A stretch of 64,000 nucleotides of DNA from assembly GCA_031272505.1 (NCBI GenBank), contig JAISTQ010000001.1, positions 17,552 through 81,551 of the forward strand, given 5' to 3'. The notes under the pieces were generated by a model. It made no database searches. It was not told the origin of the DNA and was given only the letters and a program-made list of their open reading frames with translations. This DNA is from Propionibacteriaceae bacterium. GTDB taxonomy: Bacteria; Actinomycetota; Actinomycetes; Propionibacteriales; Propionibacteriaceae. Both the position numbers and the translations under genes were made by a program. This document shows positions 1-12,568 of this stretch, piece after piece (positions within the stretch are counted from its first letter, which is position 1; the number at the start of each line of letters is the position of its first letter).

Positions 1-804
1 TTCGGGAAGGTAGGTGAGCGGGTTGTGGGCGCTGGTCTGGTCGGTGACCACGTCGATGGGGGTACCCCGGCGGGCCAACTCGTCAAAGACGGTGGCCGCG
101 TTGCCCACCAGGCCCACCGAACGGGCAAGCTGCTGCTGCTTGGCCTCCAGCGCGCGGGCCAAGGCCGTCTCCAGATCGTGGTGGTACTCGTCGAGGTAGC
201 CATGCTCGATCCGCCGGGCCAGCCGGGATTCGTCCACGTCGACGATCAGCACCGCCCCCTCGTTCAAGGTGACCGCCAGCGGCTGCGCGCCGCCCATGCC
301 GCCGCAACCCGCCGTCAACGTCAAAGTGCCGCGCAGCGAGCCGCCGAAACGTTTCCGGGCCACCGCGCCGAAAGTCTCATAGGTGCCCTGCAAAATCCCC
401 TGGGTGCCAATATAGATCCACGAGCCGGCCGTCATCTGGCCGTACATCGTCAAACCCAAGGCCTCCAGCCGCCGAAACTCCGGCCAAGTGGCCCACTGCG
501 GCACCAGGTTCGCATTCGCGATCAACACCCGCGGCGCCCACTCGTGGGTGCGGAACACCCCCACCGGCTTGCCCGACTGCACCAGCAAAGTCTCGTCGTC
601 AGCCAAATCCTTGATGGTGCGCACCAGCGCGTCGAAGGCCTCCCAACTGCGGGCCGCCTTCCCACCACCCCCATAGACGATCAACTCGTCCGGATGCTCC
701 GCCACCTGCGGATCCAGATTGTTCATCAAGCAGCGCAGCACGCCTTCGGTCTGCCAGCTTCGCGCGTTCAAAACCGCCCCCCGAGGAGCCCGAACCTCAC
801 TCAC
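1..804 (-). CDS. hutU: Urocanate hydratase, N-terminal part (cut by window edge)
   Basis: Urocanase converts urocanate to imidazolonepropionate in histidine degradation, in the cytoplasm, using tightly bound NAD. The visible 268 residues open with a RAPRG segment, continue with [20 protein letters not shown] and [12 protein letters not shown] near residue 40, and reach [12 protein letters not shown] near residue 165, all family hallmarks. The remaining, more C-terminal half lies outside the window. A GTG at 804 is the only plausible start, since an in-frame stop lies four codons upstream; a GGAGGT sits directly against it, an unusually short spacing. The gene reads in the same direction as nifJ upstream but is separated by about 50 bp holding three TAATCGG repeats. 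No other hut gene is visible. Confidence 0.93.
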   Translation of the reverse strand, partial: MSEVRAPRGAVLNARSWQTEGVLRCLMNNLDPQVAEHPDELIVYGGGGKAARSWEAFDALVRTIKDLADDETLLVQSGKPVGVFRTHEWAPRVLIANANLVPQWATWPEFRRLEALGLTMYGQMTAGSWIYIGTQGILQGTYETFGAVARKRFGGSLRGTLTLTAGCGGMGGAQPLAVTLNEGAVLIVDVDESRLARRIEHGYLDEYHHDLETALARALEAKQQQLARSVGLVGNAATVFDELARRGTPIDVVTDQTSAHNPLTYLPE

Positions 805-837
805 ACCTCCATCTTAGAGGCGCGGTGTTACAACCAC

Positions 838-855
838 TAATCGGCTCTTAATCGG

Positions 856-863
<8 letters not shown>
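838..863. repeat. Three short direct repeats upstream of hutU
   Basis: TAATCGG occurs at 838-844, 849-855 and 857-863, spanning the nifJ stop codon and the short gap before hutU. On the minus strand this is CCGATTA three times. It could be a protein-binding array for hutU control or chance; no palindrome is present. Confidence 0.3.
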
Positions 864-4418
<3,555 letters not shown>

Positions 4419-4422
<4 letters not shown>

Positions 4423-6047
4423 CGCACTACCTCCTCAATCATCTCGATGGCGTGGACAGGACATTGTTCATAGCAGGTGGCGCACCCGGTGCATTTGTCG
4501 TAGTCGAAGCGGTAGCGCAGGCCCTTGCCCAGCTTGATCACCGCGCCTTCCGGACAGGAGCCGAGGCAGCCGTCGCATTCGAAGCAGTTGCCGCAGGAGA
4601 GGCAGCGCCAGGCCTCGGTGTGCGCCTGCACGTCGTTCAGGCCGCCGACGATCTCGTCGAAGTCGTCGACGCGGTCGCCCGGTTCCAGCTCCGGCTGGGT
4701 GGTCTGCCGGAAATCGCCGAAGTACCACAGGTGCAGCTTCTCGAAAGCGGCCAGGTCGTGCTTGGTGCGCGGCAGCGACTCGCGGTGGTGCAGGAAGGCG
4801 TCAATCTCGCGGGCGGCCTTCTTGCCGTGCCCGACGCCGGTGGTGACCGTGCGGGCGGAGGGGATCGCGTCGCCGCCAGCGAAAATGCCGGCCACGGACG
4901 TCATCAGAGTCTGCGGATTCACCTTCACCACGTCATGCTCGAACTGCATCCCCGGAATCTTGCGCAGGAAGTTCGAATCGGTCTCTTGGCCGAGCGCCAG
5001 AATCACGGTGTCCGCCGCCAGCTTCTCGTACTGGCCGGTGCCCACCGCCTTGCCGTTCTCGTCAATCTCCATGATCTCGACGGTGAGGTCGTCCTCGTTG
5101 ACCGACTGGATGGTGCGCAGCCAGTTCATCTTCACGCCTTCGCGCTCCGCGCCGGCCTTCTCCTCCTCGTGGGCGGGCATCTGCGCCTCGGTGCGCCGGT
5201 AGATGACCACCGAATCCTTGGCTCCCAGCCGCCGGGCCACCCGGGCGGCGTCCATCGCGGTGTTGCCGCCACCATAGACGGCCACCCGCTCGCCGATCTC
5301 CGGCCGTTCGCCCGAGGCGACCTGGCGGAGGAAGCTCACCGCGTCCATCATCTTGGAGGCGTCCATGGTGGGAATGTCCACCCGTTTGGACAGGTGCGCG
5401 CCGATGGCCACGAACGAGGCGGAGAAGCCGCCTTCGGCCTGATCGGCCATCAAGTCTTTGACGGTGTAATCCTGGACGAACACCACCCCCAGCTCGCGGA
5501 GCCGGTCAATCTCGGCGTCCAGCACGTCGCGCGGCAGCCGATACTCGGGGATGCCGTAGCGCATCATGCCGCCCGGCAGCGGCGACGAATCGCGGATCTC
5601 GACCTCGTGGCCGAGCTTCACCAGATGGTAGGCGGCGCTCAAGCCCGAGGGGCCGGCGCCCACCACCAGCACCTTCTGGCCGGACGAATACTTCGGCTTC
5701 TCGAACTGCCAGCCCTCCCGCAGCGCCAGATCGCCAAGGTAGCGCTCCACCGAATGGATGGAGACGGCGCCGTCCAGTTCGACGCGGTTGCAGGCCACCT
5801 CGCAGGGGTGGTAGCAGACCCGCCCGTGGATGGCCGGGAAGGGATTGTTCTTGGTGATCTCCTGCCAAGCCTGGTATTCCTCACCCGCTTTGGTGAGCCG
5901 CAGCCACTCCTGGATGTTCTCGCCCGCGGGGCAGGCGTTGTTGCAGGGCGGCAGCAAATCCAGATACAGCGGCATCCGGGAGCGAATCGGAGCCACCCTT
6001 CCCGCTTCGTGCTCTAGATCAGGCAGCTTGGTGATGTCTTTTGCCAT
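4419..6047 (-). CDS. GltD-like FAD/NAD(P) oxidoreductase with C-terminal ferredoxin domain
   Basis: The 542-residue flavoprotein resembles the glutamate synthase small subunit and NfnB. In order: N-terminal Fe-S cysteines (CNNACPAGE, Cys35 and Cys39), an FAD fold (VVGAGPSGLSAAYHL, about residue 129), an NAD(P) fold (VYGGGNTAMDAARVA), a second FAD motif (GIFAGGDAI), then a cysteine-rich tail with CLSCGNCFECDGCLGSCP and CTGCATCYEQCP, that is, added 4Fe-4S clusters absent from plain GltD. ATG 6047 has AGGAGG upstream; an in-frame ATG at 6122 lacks one. No GltB is present and the gene overlaps nifJ by 4 nt, so a role in moving electrons between PFOR/ferredoxin and NAD(P)H is inferred rather than glutamate synthesis. 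Confidence 0.88.
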
Positions 6048-6195
6048 GGATCCTCCTTCAGCGCTGGCCATGAATCCCCCCGCTTTCGCCCGGTAGCGAT
6101 CCATGATTCCACCTGAGGGCAATCTACCGCGCGCCCGTCCCCCTTGACCATTGATTCAGCCGGATTTGGAGACTCTTTAAGTGGACAAAAAAGTA

Positions 6196-7320
6196 CTATA
6201 AATCAGTGCTGACGAGGGTTGACGCCCATGCGGCGACGCTCGCCTGCAGATGCTGCGGGCCGCGAATCAGCGCCTGACTACGCTCCATGTTCGGTGGGGT
6301 GATGCAGATCTTCTGCGTAAAGCCGGAAAGTTGGATCGCCCCTTCGCCCAACTGGCCCACGAACGCCACGCACGGCACCTGGTGCTGGGCCGCCAACGCG
6401 GCCATCCCGAATGGGGCCTTCCCGCCGCCGGTCTGGGCATCCAACGCGCCCTCACCGGTGAGCACGTAGTCGGCGCCCTGGAGCCGCGCGGCGACGTTGA
6501 GCGTGTCCAAGACGATCTCAATGCCCGGCTTCAACTCCGCCCCGATGGCCAGGAATGCCGCCCCCAGGCCGCCCGCCGCTCCCGCTCCGGGCAGCTCGCG
6601 CACCGCTTTGCCGCTGGCCCGCTCCAAGCAGGCCGCGTATTGCGCCAAGGCGTCTTCCAAGTATCCGATGTCCGCCGCGGTGGCCCCCTTCTGCGGGCCG
6701 AACACCGCCGTCGCCCCCTGTTCGCCCAACAGTGGATTGTTGACGTCGCAGGCGACCGTGATGGGTGGCAGCGGGGCGCCGTCCACCTCGGTGCGCAGCT
6801 TCATGGCGGCCACCATGCCCAACTCGCTGGGCAGCGCCGCCACCGGCTCGCCCAGCGCGTCAAAGATCTCGGTGCCCAGCCCGCTGAGCATTCCGGCGCC
6901 GCAGTCGTTCGTGGCCGTCCCACCGATGCCGATCAGCAGCCGCCGCGCCCCCCGCGCCACCGCGTCCCGGATCAAATCCGCCACCCCGGCCGTGTTCGCC
7001 GCCCAGATGTTGCGCTCACTGGCCGGGATCAACCCCAGCCCGATGGCCGATGCCGATTCCATAATCGCCAAGCCATCCGCCGTCAACCCATACTCAGCCG
7101 TAATCCACTCCGAGAACGGATCGCGCACCTGCGCCTGGACAATCTGCGCGCCCAGCACCGGCGCCAACGCCGCCACCAACCCCTCGCCGCCATCCGCCAA
7201 CGGCACCCGCACACACTCCGCCTCCGGGAACACCTCCCGCACCCCACGTTCCATCGCCTCCGCCGCCGTCGCCGCCGCCATCGACTCCTTAAACGAATCC
7301 GGCGCAATCACAAACCTCAC
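6196..7320 (-). CDS. glxK: Glycerate kinase
   Basis: The 374-residue protein matches the GlxK/GarK family of glycerate 2-kinases, which phosphorylate D-glycerate with ATP and feed glycolysis. The N terminus FVIAPDSFKESMAA, the PLADGGEG segment, GIGGTATNDCGAGM and ALDAQTGGGKAPFG are family signatures. The start is a GTG at 7320; the next in-frame GTG would remove residues that align with the usual start. It lies 148 bp upstream of the GltD-like gene on the same strand, so co-transcription is uncertain. On its 5' side is the noncoding repeat at 7364-7763. Confidence 0.93.
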   Translation of the reverse strand: MRFVIAPDSFKESMAAATAAEAMERGVREVFPEAECVRVPLADGGEGLVAALAPVLGAQIVQAQVRDPFSEWITAEYGLTADGLAIMESASAIGLGLIPASERNIWAANTAGVADLIRDAVARGARRLLIGIGGTATNDCGAGMLSGLGTEIFDALGEPVAALPSELGMVAAMKLRTEVDGAPLPPITVACDVNNPLLGEQGATAVFGPQKGATAADIGYLEDALAQYAACLERASGKAVRELPGAGAAGGLGAAFLAIGAELKPGIEIVLDTLNVAARLQGADYVLTGEGALDAQTGGGKAPFGMAALAAQHQVPCVAFVGQLGEGAIQLSGFTQKICITPPNMERSQALIRGPQHLQASVAAWASTLVSTDL

Positions 7321-7363
7321 CCCCCCAGCCTACGACCAATCCCGCCGCCGCCCTAGCCAGGTT

Positions 7364-7763
7364 CTTCTTGTTCCGGCGGCTGCTCTTGGGGCTAGTTCCC
7401 CGACGGGATCAAAAGCCGATCCGCCGGCATAGCCGTCGGACCGACTTTTCCCGAACATGGTTGGGCTGGTCGTCCCGCAAGTTGAATGGCCGGGCTGGCT
7501 AAGCGGACGCAGCTTTGGCGTCGGGTGCCAGTCGGTGGCTGGGTACCACAACCCCGTCAATGATGATTTCCATAGAACAAAGCAGCCAACGCAACCACGA
7601 GCACAGAGTTTTGTGGGAGGTGGGCCAACAGGCGGGCGGGTGGTGGCCGCCCGCGAAGGCAAGTGGCAAGGCAACCACAAGCCGACGCGCCAAGACTCCT
7701 CGTCCGACGCGGGCCGTCAGCAGGCCATGGGGAGAAGATTGGCCCGCGAATCGGGGCGGCGCC
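7364..7763 (+). repeat. Diverged long noncoding repeat, copy 1
   Basis: This fills most of the gap between glycerate kinase and the proline racemase. It aligns along its length with 58078-58462 in the same orientation. Long identical blocks include GACGGGATCAAAAGCCGATC, GGTGGCTGGGTACCACAACC and AAGTGGCAAGGCAACCACAA, separated by diverged stretches with indels that are not multiples of three. No reading frame is conserved between the copies, so a noncoding element or decayed mobile DNA is more likely than a gene. Its right end carries a GCGGGCC...GGCCCGC hairpin (7709-7747). Confidence 0.8.
7709..7747. repeat. GCGGGCC/GGCCCGC hairpin, copy 1
   Basis: A 7-bp inverted repeat with a 25-nt spacer containing GGCCATGG. 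The same arms and spacer size recur at 57604-57643, 57772-57810 and 58406-58441. Here it is the right end of the long repeat. Confidence 0.6.
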
Positions 7764-7791
7764 ATCGAAAGGGGGCGACTACGCTGTGGGT

Positions 7792-8817
7792 ATGGAGATT
7801 TGGACGACGGAGTATCACACGGCGGGGGAGCCGTTTCGGATTGTGGCGGAGCCCCCGGTGGCGATTGTGGGGGAGACGGTGGCCGCGAAGCGGGTGTTCG
7901 CGATGCGGGACCCGGAGGTGGACGGGCTGCGCCAACTGCTGTGCTTTGAGCCGCGGGGCCATGCCGACATGTATGGCTGCTTGGTGGTGCCGCCGAATGA
8001 TGCCGGGGCGGATCTGGGGGTGCTGTTCTGGCACAAGGACGGCTTCTCGACGGCGTGCGGCCATGGCACCATCGCGGTGGGGGCTTGGGCGGTGAACTCG
8101 GGGCGGGTCGCCGCGCCTGCCGATGGGGTGGTGGACGTCCGCATCGATGTCCCGTCCGGGCGGGTCACCGCGCGGGTACACACCGAAGGTGGCAAAGCCC
8201 GGGCGGTGGATTTCATCAACGTGCCCAGCTACCTGATCGCGCAACGGGTGCCGGTGTCGACGAGCCTGGGGGAGTTGCACGTGGACGTCAGTTTCGGCGG
8301 GGCGATCTATGCCCAGTTGAATGTGGCCGACGTCGGCCTGTCCGTCACTCCCGCCGATTTGACGCAGCTGATCGAGATTGGCCGCGAAATCAAGTGGGCG
8401 CTGAATGACGCCCCGGTGGCCCAGCATCCTACCGATGAGCGGCTCTCGGGCATCTACGGGACGATCATCTACGAGGAACTGGAGCCGGTGGCCGCCCAGC
8501 CTGGCGCCGCCCCGTCACTCACCCAGCGGAACGTCACGATTTTCGCGGACGGCGAAGTTGACCGTTCCCCGTGCGGCTCCGGCACCGCAGCCCGCGTCGC
8601 CACCCTCTACGCCCAAGGCCAGTTGGCGCCCGGCGAGCTGCTCGTCCACGATTCCATCATCGGCTCCCGCTTCCTCGCCACCATCATCGACACCGTTTCC
8701 GAAGTCGGCCAACCGGCCATCATCCCGATGATCACCGGTGCCGCTTTCCAAACCGGCGAATCCCACTTCACCGTCGACCCCGCCGACGACCTCACCCCCG
8801 GCTTCGTCCTCCGCTGA
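7792..8817 (+). CDS. Proline racemase / 4-hydroxyproline 2-epimerase family protein
   Basis: The 341-residue enzyme belongs to the cofactor-independent two-cysteine racemase family. Cys89 in STACGHGTIAVG and Cys261 in DRSPCGSGTAARVA are the two catalytic thiols, so proline racemase or hydroxyproline epimerase activity is possible; a dehydratase would have lost one. Substrate cannot be settled by reading. I chose ATG 7792; a GTG at 7786 is better spaced from the GGGGG at 7771. Further upstream in-frame codons lie inside the long repeat and should not be taken as coding. It is a single gene, divergent from glycerate kinase. Confidence 0.9.
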   Translation: MEIWTTEYHTAGEPFRIVAEPPVAIVGETVAAKRVFAMRDPEVDGLRQLLCFEPRGHADMYGCLVVPPNDAGADLGVLFWHKDGFSTACGHGTIAVGAWAVNSGRVAAPADGVVDVRIDVPSGRVTARVHTEGGKARAVDFINVPSYLIAQRVPVSTSLGELHVDVSFGGAIYAQLNVADVGLSVTPADLTQLIEIGREIKWALNDAPVAQHPTDERLSGIYGTIIYEELEPVAAQPGAAPSLTQRNVTIFADGEVDRSPCGSGTAARVATLYAQGQLAPGELLVHDSIIGSRFLATIIDTVSEVGQPAIIPMITGAAFQTGESHFTVDPADDLTPGFVLR

Positions 8818-8835
8818 GAATTCGCCGCAGCCGCC

Positions 8836-8934
8836 TCACCCTTCGGTGGTGTGGGCAGCGGTAAAGACGCCAATCTGCGTCTTGCCATCAAACTCGTAAA
8901 CCGGTACCACCACGTCCCCATTCTCGTCAAGATG
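8836..8934 (-). pseudogene. Possible remnant of a coding sequence (C-terminal fragment)
   Basis: In the 168-bp gap between the racemase and cydDC, the minus strand has a 32-codon open stretch reading GDVVVPVYEFDGKTQIGVF, ending in TGA. The pattern looks like real protein, but a TAG lies directly upstream and there is no start with a ribosome site. It may be the leftover end of a lost gene or chance. I do not recognise the family. Confidence 0.25.
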
Positions 8935-8985
8935 CTAGCGCGGTTGTGGTGCCGTCGGAACCGGCGGCCGCCCCGATTCGCGGAG

Positions 8986-11900
8986 CTACAGATCGACGGC
9001 GGAGGTGCAGCGGGAGATGACGGCGGGGTCGTGGGTGATGATGAGGGCGGGGTGGTGGGCGGTGCGGTGCCAGATGTCGTCGAGGATGGCGGCGGAGGTG
9101 AGAGAGTCGAGGTGTTCGGTGGGTTCGTCGAGGATCCAGACTTGGTAATCGCCGACGAGAAGGCGGGCGAGGGCGAGACGGCGGGATTCGCCGCCGGAGA
9201 GGGGTTGGCCGGTGTCGCCGACGACCAGCGCGGGATCGAGGTCGGGAAGGCCAGCCTCGACGAGGGCGGCTTGGATCTCGGCGTCGGTAGCGTCGCGTTT
9301 GCCAATGCGGATGTTCTCGGCCACAGTGGTGCCGAAGATGTGCGCGTCCTGGGAGAGGTAGCCCAGCGAGCCGTCAACCTCGTAGCTGCCCGCGAGCGGC
9401 GGGATCATGCCCAGCAGCGTGGTGGCGATGGTGGTCTTGCCGACGCCGGAGCGGCCGGTGAGCGCGACCGTCTCGCCAGGGTGGACTTGCAGGCTGAGGT
9501 GCTCCACCAGCGGGGTTGGCGCGCTGTCAGCGGCCGTGGGCGGCCAACCGACGGCGAGATCACGCAACGTGAGCGCGGGGGCAGCCTGGGTGTGGGTGTC
9601 GGGTTTGTCGCCGGAGCCGACCGGCGGCGCGTCGATCAACTCTTGGACGCGGGCCAAGGCGGCGCGGGTGGAGGTGAACGTCTGCGCGGCCGACGTCAAG
9701 ACGGTGAGTGACTCATGCAGGGCCAGCGGCACCAGCACCAAGACGGCGAGCATGGTGCGATCCAGGTTGCCGGCCAGCACCGCCTCCGAGCCGAACCAGA
9801 GGGCGCCGAGCACCGCCACCCCGGAGGCCAGCACCTGCATCGCGCCGGAGATGCCGCGTACCCAGGCGGAACGGGCCTCGTGGCGTTCCAGGGTGTCGTC
9901 CACCTCGGTGAACTTGGCCAGGTATTCAGCTTGGACGCCGTAGGCCAACAGATCGGGAGCGGCGTACATCAGCTCGTTGAGATCGGCGGCCAACTCGCCG
10001 CGCAACTCGACGCTCTGCGCGTCTGCCTGTTTCGAGGCCCGCGAGGTGAGGATGGGGACGAGCAGGCCGGCGGCCAAGGCGGTGAGCAGCAGCGTCAGCC
10101 CGGAGGGCAGCGACCAGATGCAGATCAGCCCGGAGGAGACCAGGATCACCAAGGATGCGGAGATGAACGGAATCCAGACGCGCACGATCAGGTTCGCGAT
10201 GGCCTCGGCGTCGGTGACCGCGCGGTTCAGCAGGTCGCCGCGATCCCGGCCGAGCAGCGTGGTGCGGCTCAGCGCCTGGTAGAGCTTCAGCCGCAGGGCC
10301 GATTGCAGCCGCAGGGCGACGTCGTGACTATAGATCCGTTCCAGGTAGCGGAACACGCCGCGGGAGATGCCGAAGAAGCGGACCATCACCGCAGCCACCA
10401 AGAGGGCGCGCACCAGCGGGAGTTCGGCGGCGCGGGAGAGCAGCCACGCGGAGAAGCCCATCAGGGCCACGGACGCGAAGGTGGCGCAGCAGGCGAGCAG
10501 GATGGCGAAAGCGAGGCGCTTGCGGGAGTGGGGGACGGCGGTGAACAGGCGCGACAGGAGGGGGGTGGTGCTCGCTTCGCTCGCGCGTTCTGTGTCCTCC
10601 CAGATGCCTTCGGCATGGTCGGACTGGATCCCCGACCTTCGGTCGAGGATGACGGGTTTGGGGTGATTCGAGGATGCCATGGACTCCCGGGCTTCGTCCG
10701 AGGATGACGGGGTGGGGGCGTCTGAGCGAAGCGAAGGCGAGGTGTGGGTGAGGTCGATGACGGTGTCGGCGGCGGCGATGACGGCGGGGCGGTGGGTGAC
10801 GACGAGGGCGGAAACGCCGAGGGCGCGCAGCGAGGCCAGGGTGGCGGCCTCGGAGTCGGCGTCCAGGCCGGCGGTGGGCTCGTCCATGATCAGCAGGGTG
10901 GCGCGGCCCAGGGTGACGCGGAGCACCGCGCGGGCGATGGCGATGCGACGGGTTTCGCCGGCGGAGACTCCGGCCCCGTTGGAGCCGATCAGGTGGTCCA
11001 GCTCGATCTCGGGAGCCCCGGCGGCGTCCAGCGCCTCGCGGACCGCGCGATCCGTGGCGTCGGGGAAGCCGAGCCGGACGTTGTCGGCCACCGTGCCGCA
11101 GACCAGGCGCGGGGCCTGGCCCACGTACGCGAGTTTGGCCCGCCAGGCGTCCCAATCGGTGACCGGCTGGCCAGCGGAGCAAATGGCGCCGCTGCTGGGC
11201 GTCAAGAATCCGAGCACCGCGTTGAGCAAAGTGGTCTTGCCGCATCCCGAGGGGCCGATCAAGGCCACCAGTTGCCCTTTGGCGATGGCAAATGACGTGG
11301 GCGGCAACGCGGGCGCATCCGCGCCAGGATAGGTGTGGCTCAAACCCACCACGGCGAGCGGGGCAGCGGTGGCGGGGGCGGGCGTGGCTTCGGGAGCGGG
11401 GACGGCACCGGTTTCGGCGTCAAGGTAGGCGAAAGCGGTCTCCGCGGCGGTGCTGCCGTTCACCGAATCGTGGAAGTGGGTGCCGACCGCGCGGACCGGC
11501 GCGTAGGCCTCCGGGGCGATCACCAAGATGAAGAGCGCGGAGGCGAGATCCATGTCGCCATAGAGGACGCGGAAGCCGATAGTGACCGCGATCACCGCCA
11601 CCGAGAGGGTGGCGAGCAGTTCCAGCGTCAACGCCGAGAGGAAGGAGATGCGCAGGGTGGCCAGCGTCTCCTTGCGGTGCGCCTCCTCGGATTTCTCCAG
11701 CCCCTTGAGTTGCGCCTGCGCCCGGCCGAACGCCTGCAGCGTGGGCAGGCCCGCGATCAGGTCGGAGAAGTGGTTTGCGAGCCGCAGTTGGATGCGCCAG
11801 CGCTTTTCGGTGCGACGGCGGGTGGTCCAGCCCACCAGCATCATGAACACCGGGATCAGCGGGATGGTGACCAGCATGATCAGCGCGCTGGTGACGTCCG

Positions 11901-12477
11901 AGAAGAAGGCGAAGGCGACGACGATGATCGGCACGGTCGCGGCCAAGCCCAGTTGCGGCAGGTACTTCGCGAAGTACGCGTCGAGGGCGTCCAGGCCCTG
12001 AGTGATGAGAGTCACCAAGCTGGCGGGGGAAAAGGTGCTCGCTGCGCTCGCGCGTTCTTGGTTCGTCGGAGTGCTTCGCTCCTCCGAACTGGATCCCCGA
12101 GCCTGCGGCTCGAGGATGACGGCTTGGGGGGGTGGCGGTGGGATGGGGGTGTGGGCGGCTTTGGTGGCGATGTCGGCGCGGAGTTGTTGTTTGACTTTGG
12201 CGCTGGAGCGGTGGCCGAGCCATTCGCTGGCCCAGGCGAGGGCGGCTTTGGCGGCGAAGATGAGGGCGATGACGACGATGGCGGTGAGCAGCGGCAAGGT
12301 GCCCGCCGAGCCGTCAATCGGCCGGAAGTTGAAGACGTCCGTCACCGCTTCCGAGAGCAGCTTGGCCTGGATGAGCGTCAAAGCGGCGGTACACAGGCCG
12401 ACGGCGACCCCGGCCACCATAAAGCTCCTGGTCGCACGGGATCGCCGTAGCAGGTTTGCGTTCACCGGCCCGGCCAT
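8986..12477 (-). CDS. cydDC: Fused CydDC heterodimeric ABC transporter
   Basis: One 1163-residue chain joins CydD and CydC, the thiol (cysteine/glutathione) exporter needed to assemble cytochrome bd. The CydD half has membrane segments from about residue 18, then GPSGCGKTT (about 409), VSAGETRRIAIARA and LLIMDEPTAGLD; the CydC half has its own membrane domain (about 640-900), GRSGVGKTT (about 1012), LSGGESRRLALARL and LDEPTEHLD. Two hydrophilic stretches, residues 117-148 and about 579-637, are encoded by interspersed repeat copies; the first replaces the usual loop just before the GLDALDAYFAKYLPQL helix. Fusion of the two genes is known in Actinobacteria. It is the last gene of the cydABDC group. 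Confidence 0.93.
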   Translation of the reverse strand: MAGPVNANLLRRSRATRSFMVAGVAVGLCTAALTLIQAKLLSEAVTDVFNFRPIDGSAGTLPLLTAIVVIALIFAAKAALAWASEWLGHRSSAKVKQQLRADIATKAAHTPIPPPPPQAVILEPQARGSSSEERSTPTNQERASAASTFSPASLVTLITQGLDALDAYFAKYLPQLGLAATVPIIVVAFAFFSDVTSALIMLVTIPLIPVFMMLVGWTTRRRTEKRWRIQLRLANHFSDLIAGLPTLQAFGRAQAQLKGLEKSEEAHRKETLATLRISFLSALTLELLATLSVAVIAVTIGFRVLYGDMDLASALFILVIAPEAYAPVRAVGTHFHDSVNGSTAAETAFAYLDAETGAVPAPEATPAPATAAPLAVVGLSHTYPGADAPALPPTSFAIAKGQLVALIGPSGCGKTTLLNAVLGFLTPSSGAICSAGQPVTDWDAWRAKLAYVGQAPRLVCGTVADNVRLGFPDATDRAVREALDAAGAPEIELDHLIGSNGAGVSAGETRRIAIARAVLRVTLGRATLLIMDEPTAGLDADSEAATLASLRALGVSALVVTHRPAVIAAADTVIDLTHTSPSLRSDAPTPSSSDEARESMASSNHPKPVILDRRSGIQSDHAEGIWEDTERASEASTTPLLSRLFTAVPHSRKRLAFAILLACCATFASVALMGFSAWLLSRAAELPLVRALLVAAVMVRFFGISRGVFRYLERIYSHDVALRLQSALRLKLYQALSRTTLLGRDRGDLLNRAVTDAEAIANLIVRVWIPFISASLVILVSSGLICIWSLPSGLTLLLTALAAGLLVPILTSRASKQADAQSVELRGELAADLNELMYAAPDLLAYGVQAEYLAKFTEVDDTLERHEARSAWVRGISGAMQVLASGVAVLGALWFGSEAVLAGNLDRTMLAVLVLVPLALHESLTVLTSAAQTFTSTRAALARVQELIDAPPVGSGDKPDTHTQAAPALTLRDLAVGWPPTAADSAPTPLVEHLSLQVHPGETVALTGRSGVGKTTIATTLLGMIPPLAGSYEVDGSLGYLSQDAHIFGTTVAENIRIGKRDATDAEIQAALVEAGLPDLDPALVVGDTGQPLSGGESRRLALARLLVGDYQVWILDEPTEHLDSLTSAAILDDIWHRTAHHPALIITHDPAVISRCTSAVDL
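10567..10742 (+). repeat. Interspersed palindromic element inside cydDC (CydD-CydC junction)
   Basis: Copy A, 10567-10655, begins GTGCTCGCTTCGCTCGCGCG, contains the hairpins ATGCC-TTC-GGCAT and CGACC-TTC-GGTCG, and ends GAGGATGACGG. A shorter, degenerate second unit follows to 10742 (again ending CCGAGGATGACGG). Read in the cydDC frame it gives residues such as PVILDRRSG and EDTERASEAST, placed between the first ATPase domain and the second membrane domain. Confidence 0.85.
12035..12129 (+). repeat. Interspersed palindromic element inside cydDC (CydD membrane domain)
   Basis: Copy B begins GTGCTCGCTGCGCTCGCGCG, contains TTCGTCGGAGTGCTTCGCTC and the hairpin CGAGCC-TGC-GGCTCG, and ends GAGGATGACGG. 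It is translated in the cydDC frame as residues 117-148 (AVILEPQARG, then TNQERASAAST), the same frame as copy A. CydD proteins without the insert continue directly from the membrane helix into the coupling loop. Confidence 0.88.
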
Positions 12478-12551
12478 CAGCCCACCCCCCGAGTTTCCTC
12501 AACCGGGCTGGAAGCCTTGCGGCCGCACCGGGCCAGTAAACGCACGTTCAT
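12477..12551 (-). CDS. Possible 24-residue leader peptide of cydDC
   Basis: An ATG at 12551 opens a 24-codon frame (MNVRLLARCGRKASSPVEET, then RGVG) whose TGA overlaps the cydDC start as TGATG, the arrangement of a translationally coupled leader. It starts 18 nt downstream of the structured stretch 12569-12729. There is no strong ribosome site, and short open frames are common in GC-rich DNA, so it may be chance. If real, its single Cys codon is notable next to a thiol exporter. Confidence 0.35.
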   Translation of the reverse strand: MNVRLLARCGRKASSPVEETRGVG

Positions 12552-12568
12552 ATTGAGTTGTATTCTAC

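Noticed and set aside
7457..7765. Open frames on both strands in the long repeat
   Set aside because: Copies at 7.4 and 58.1 kb differ by non-triplet indels, so no frame is conserved; treated as noncoding.
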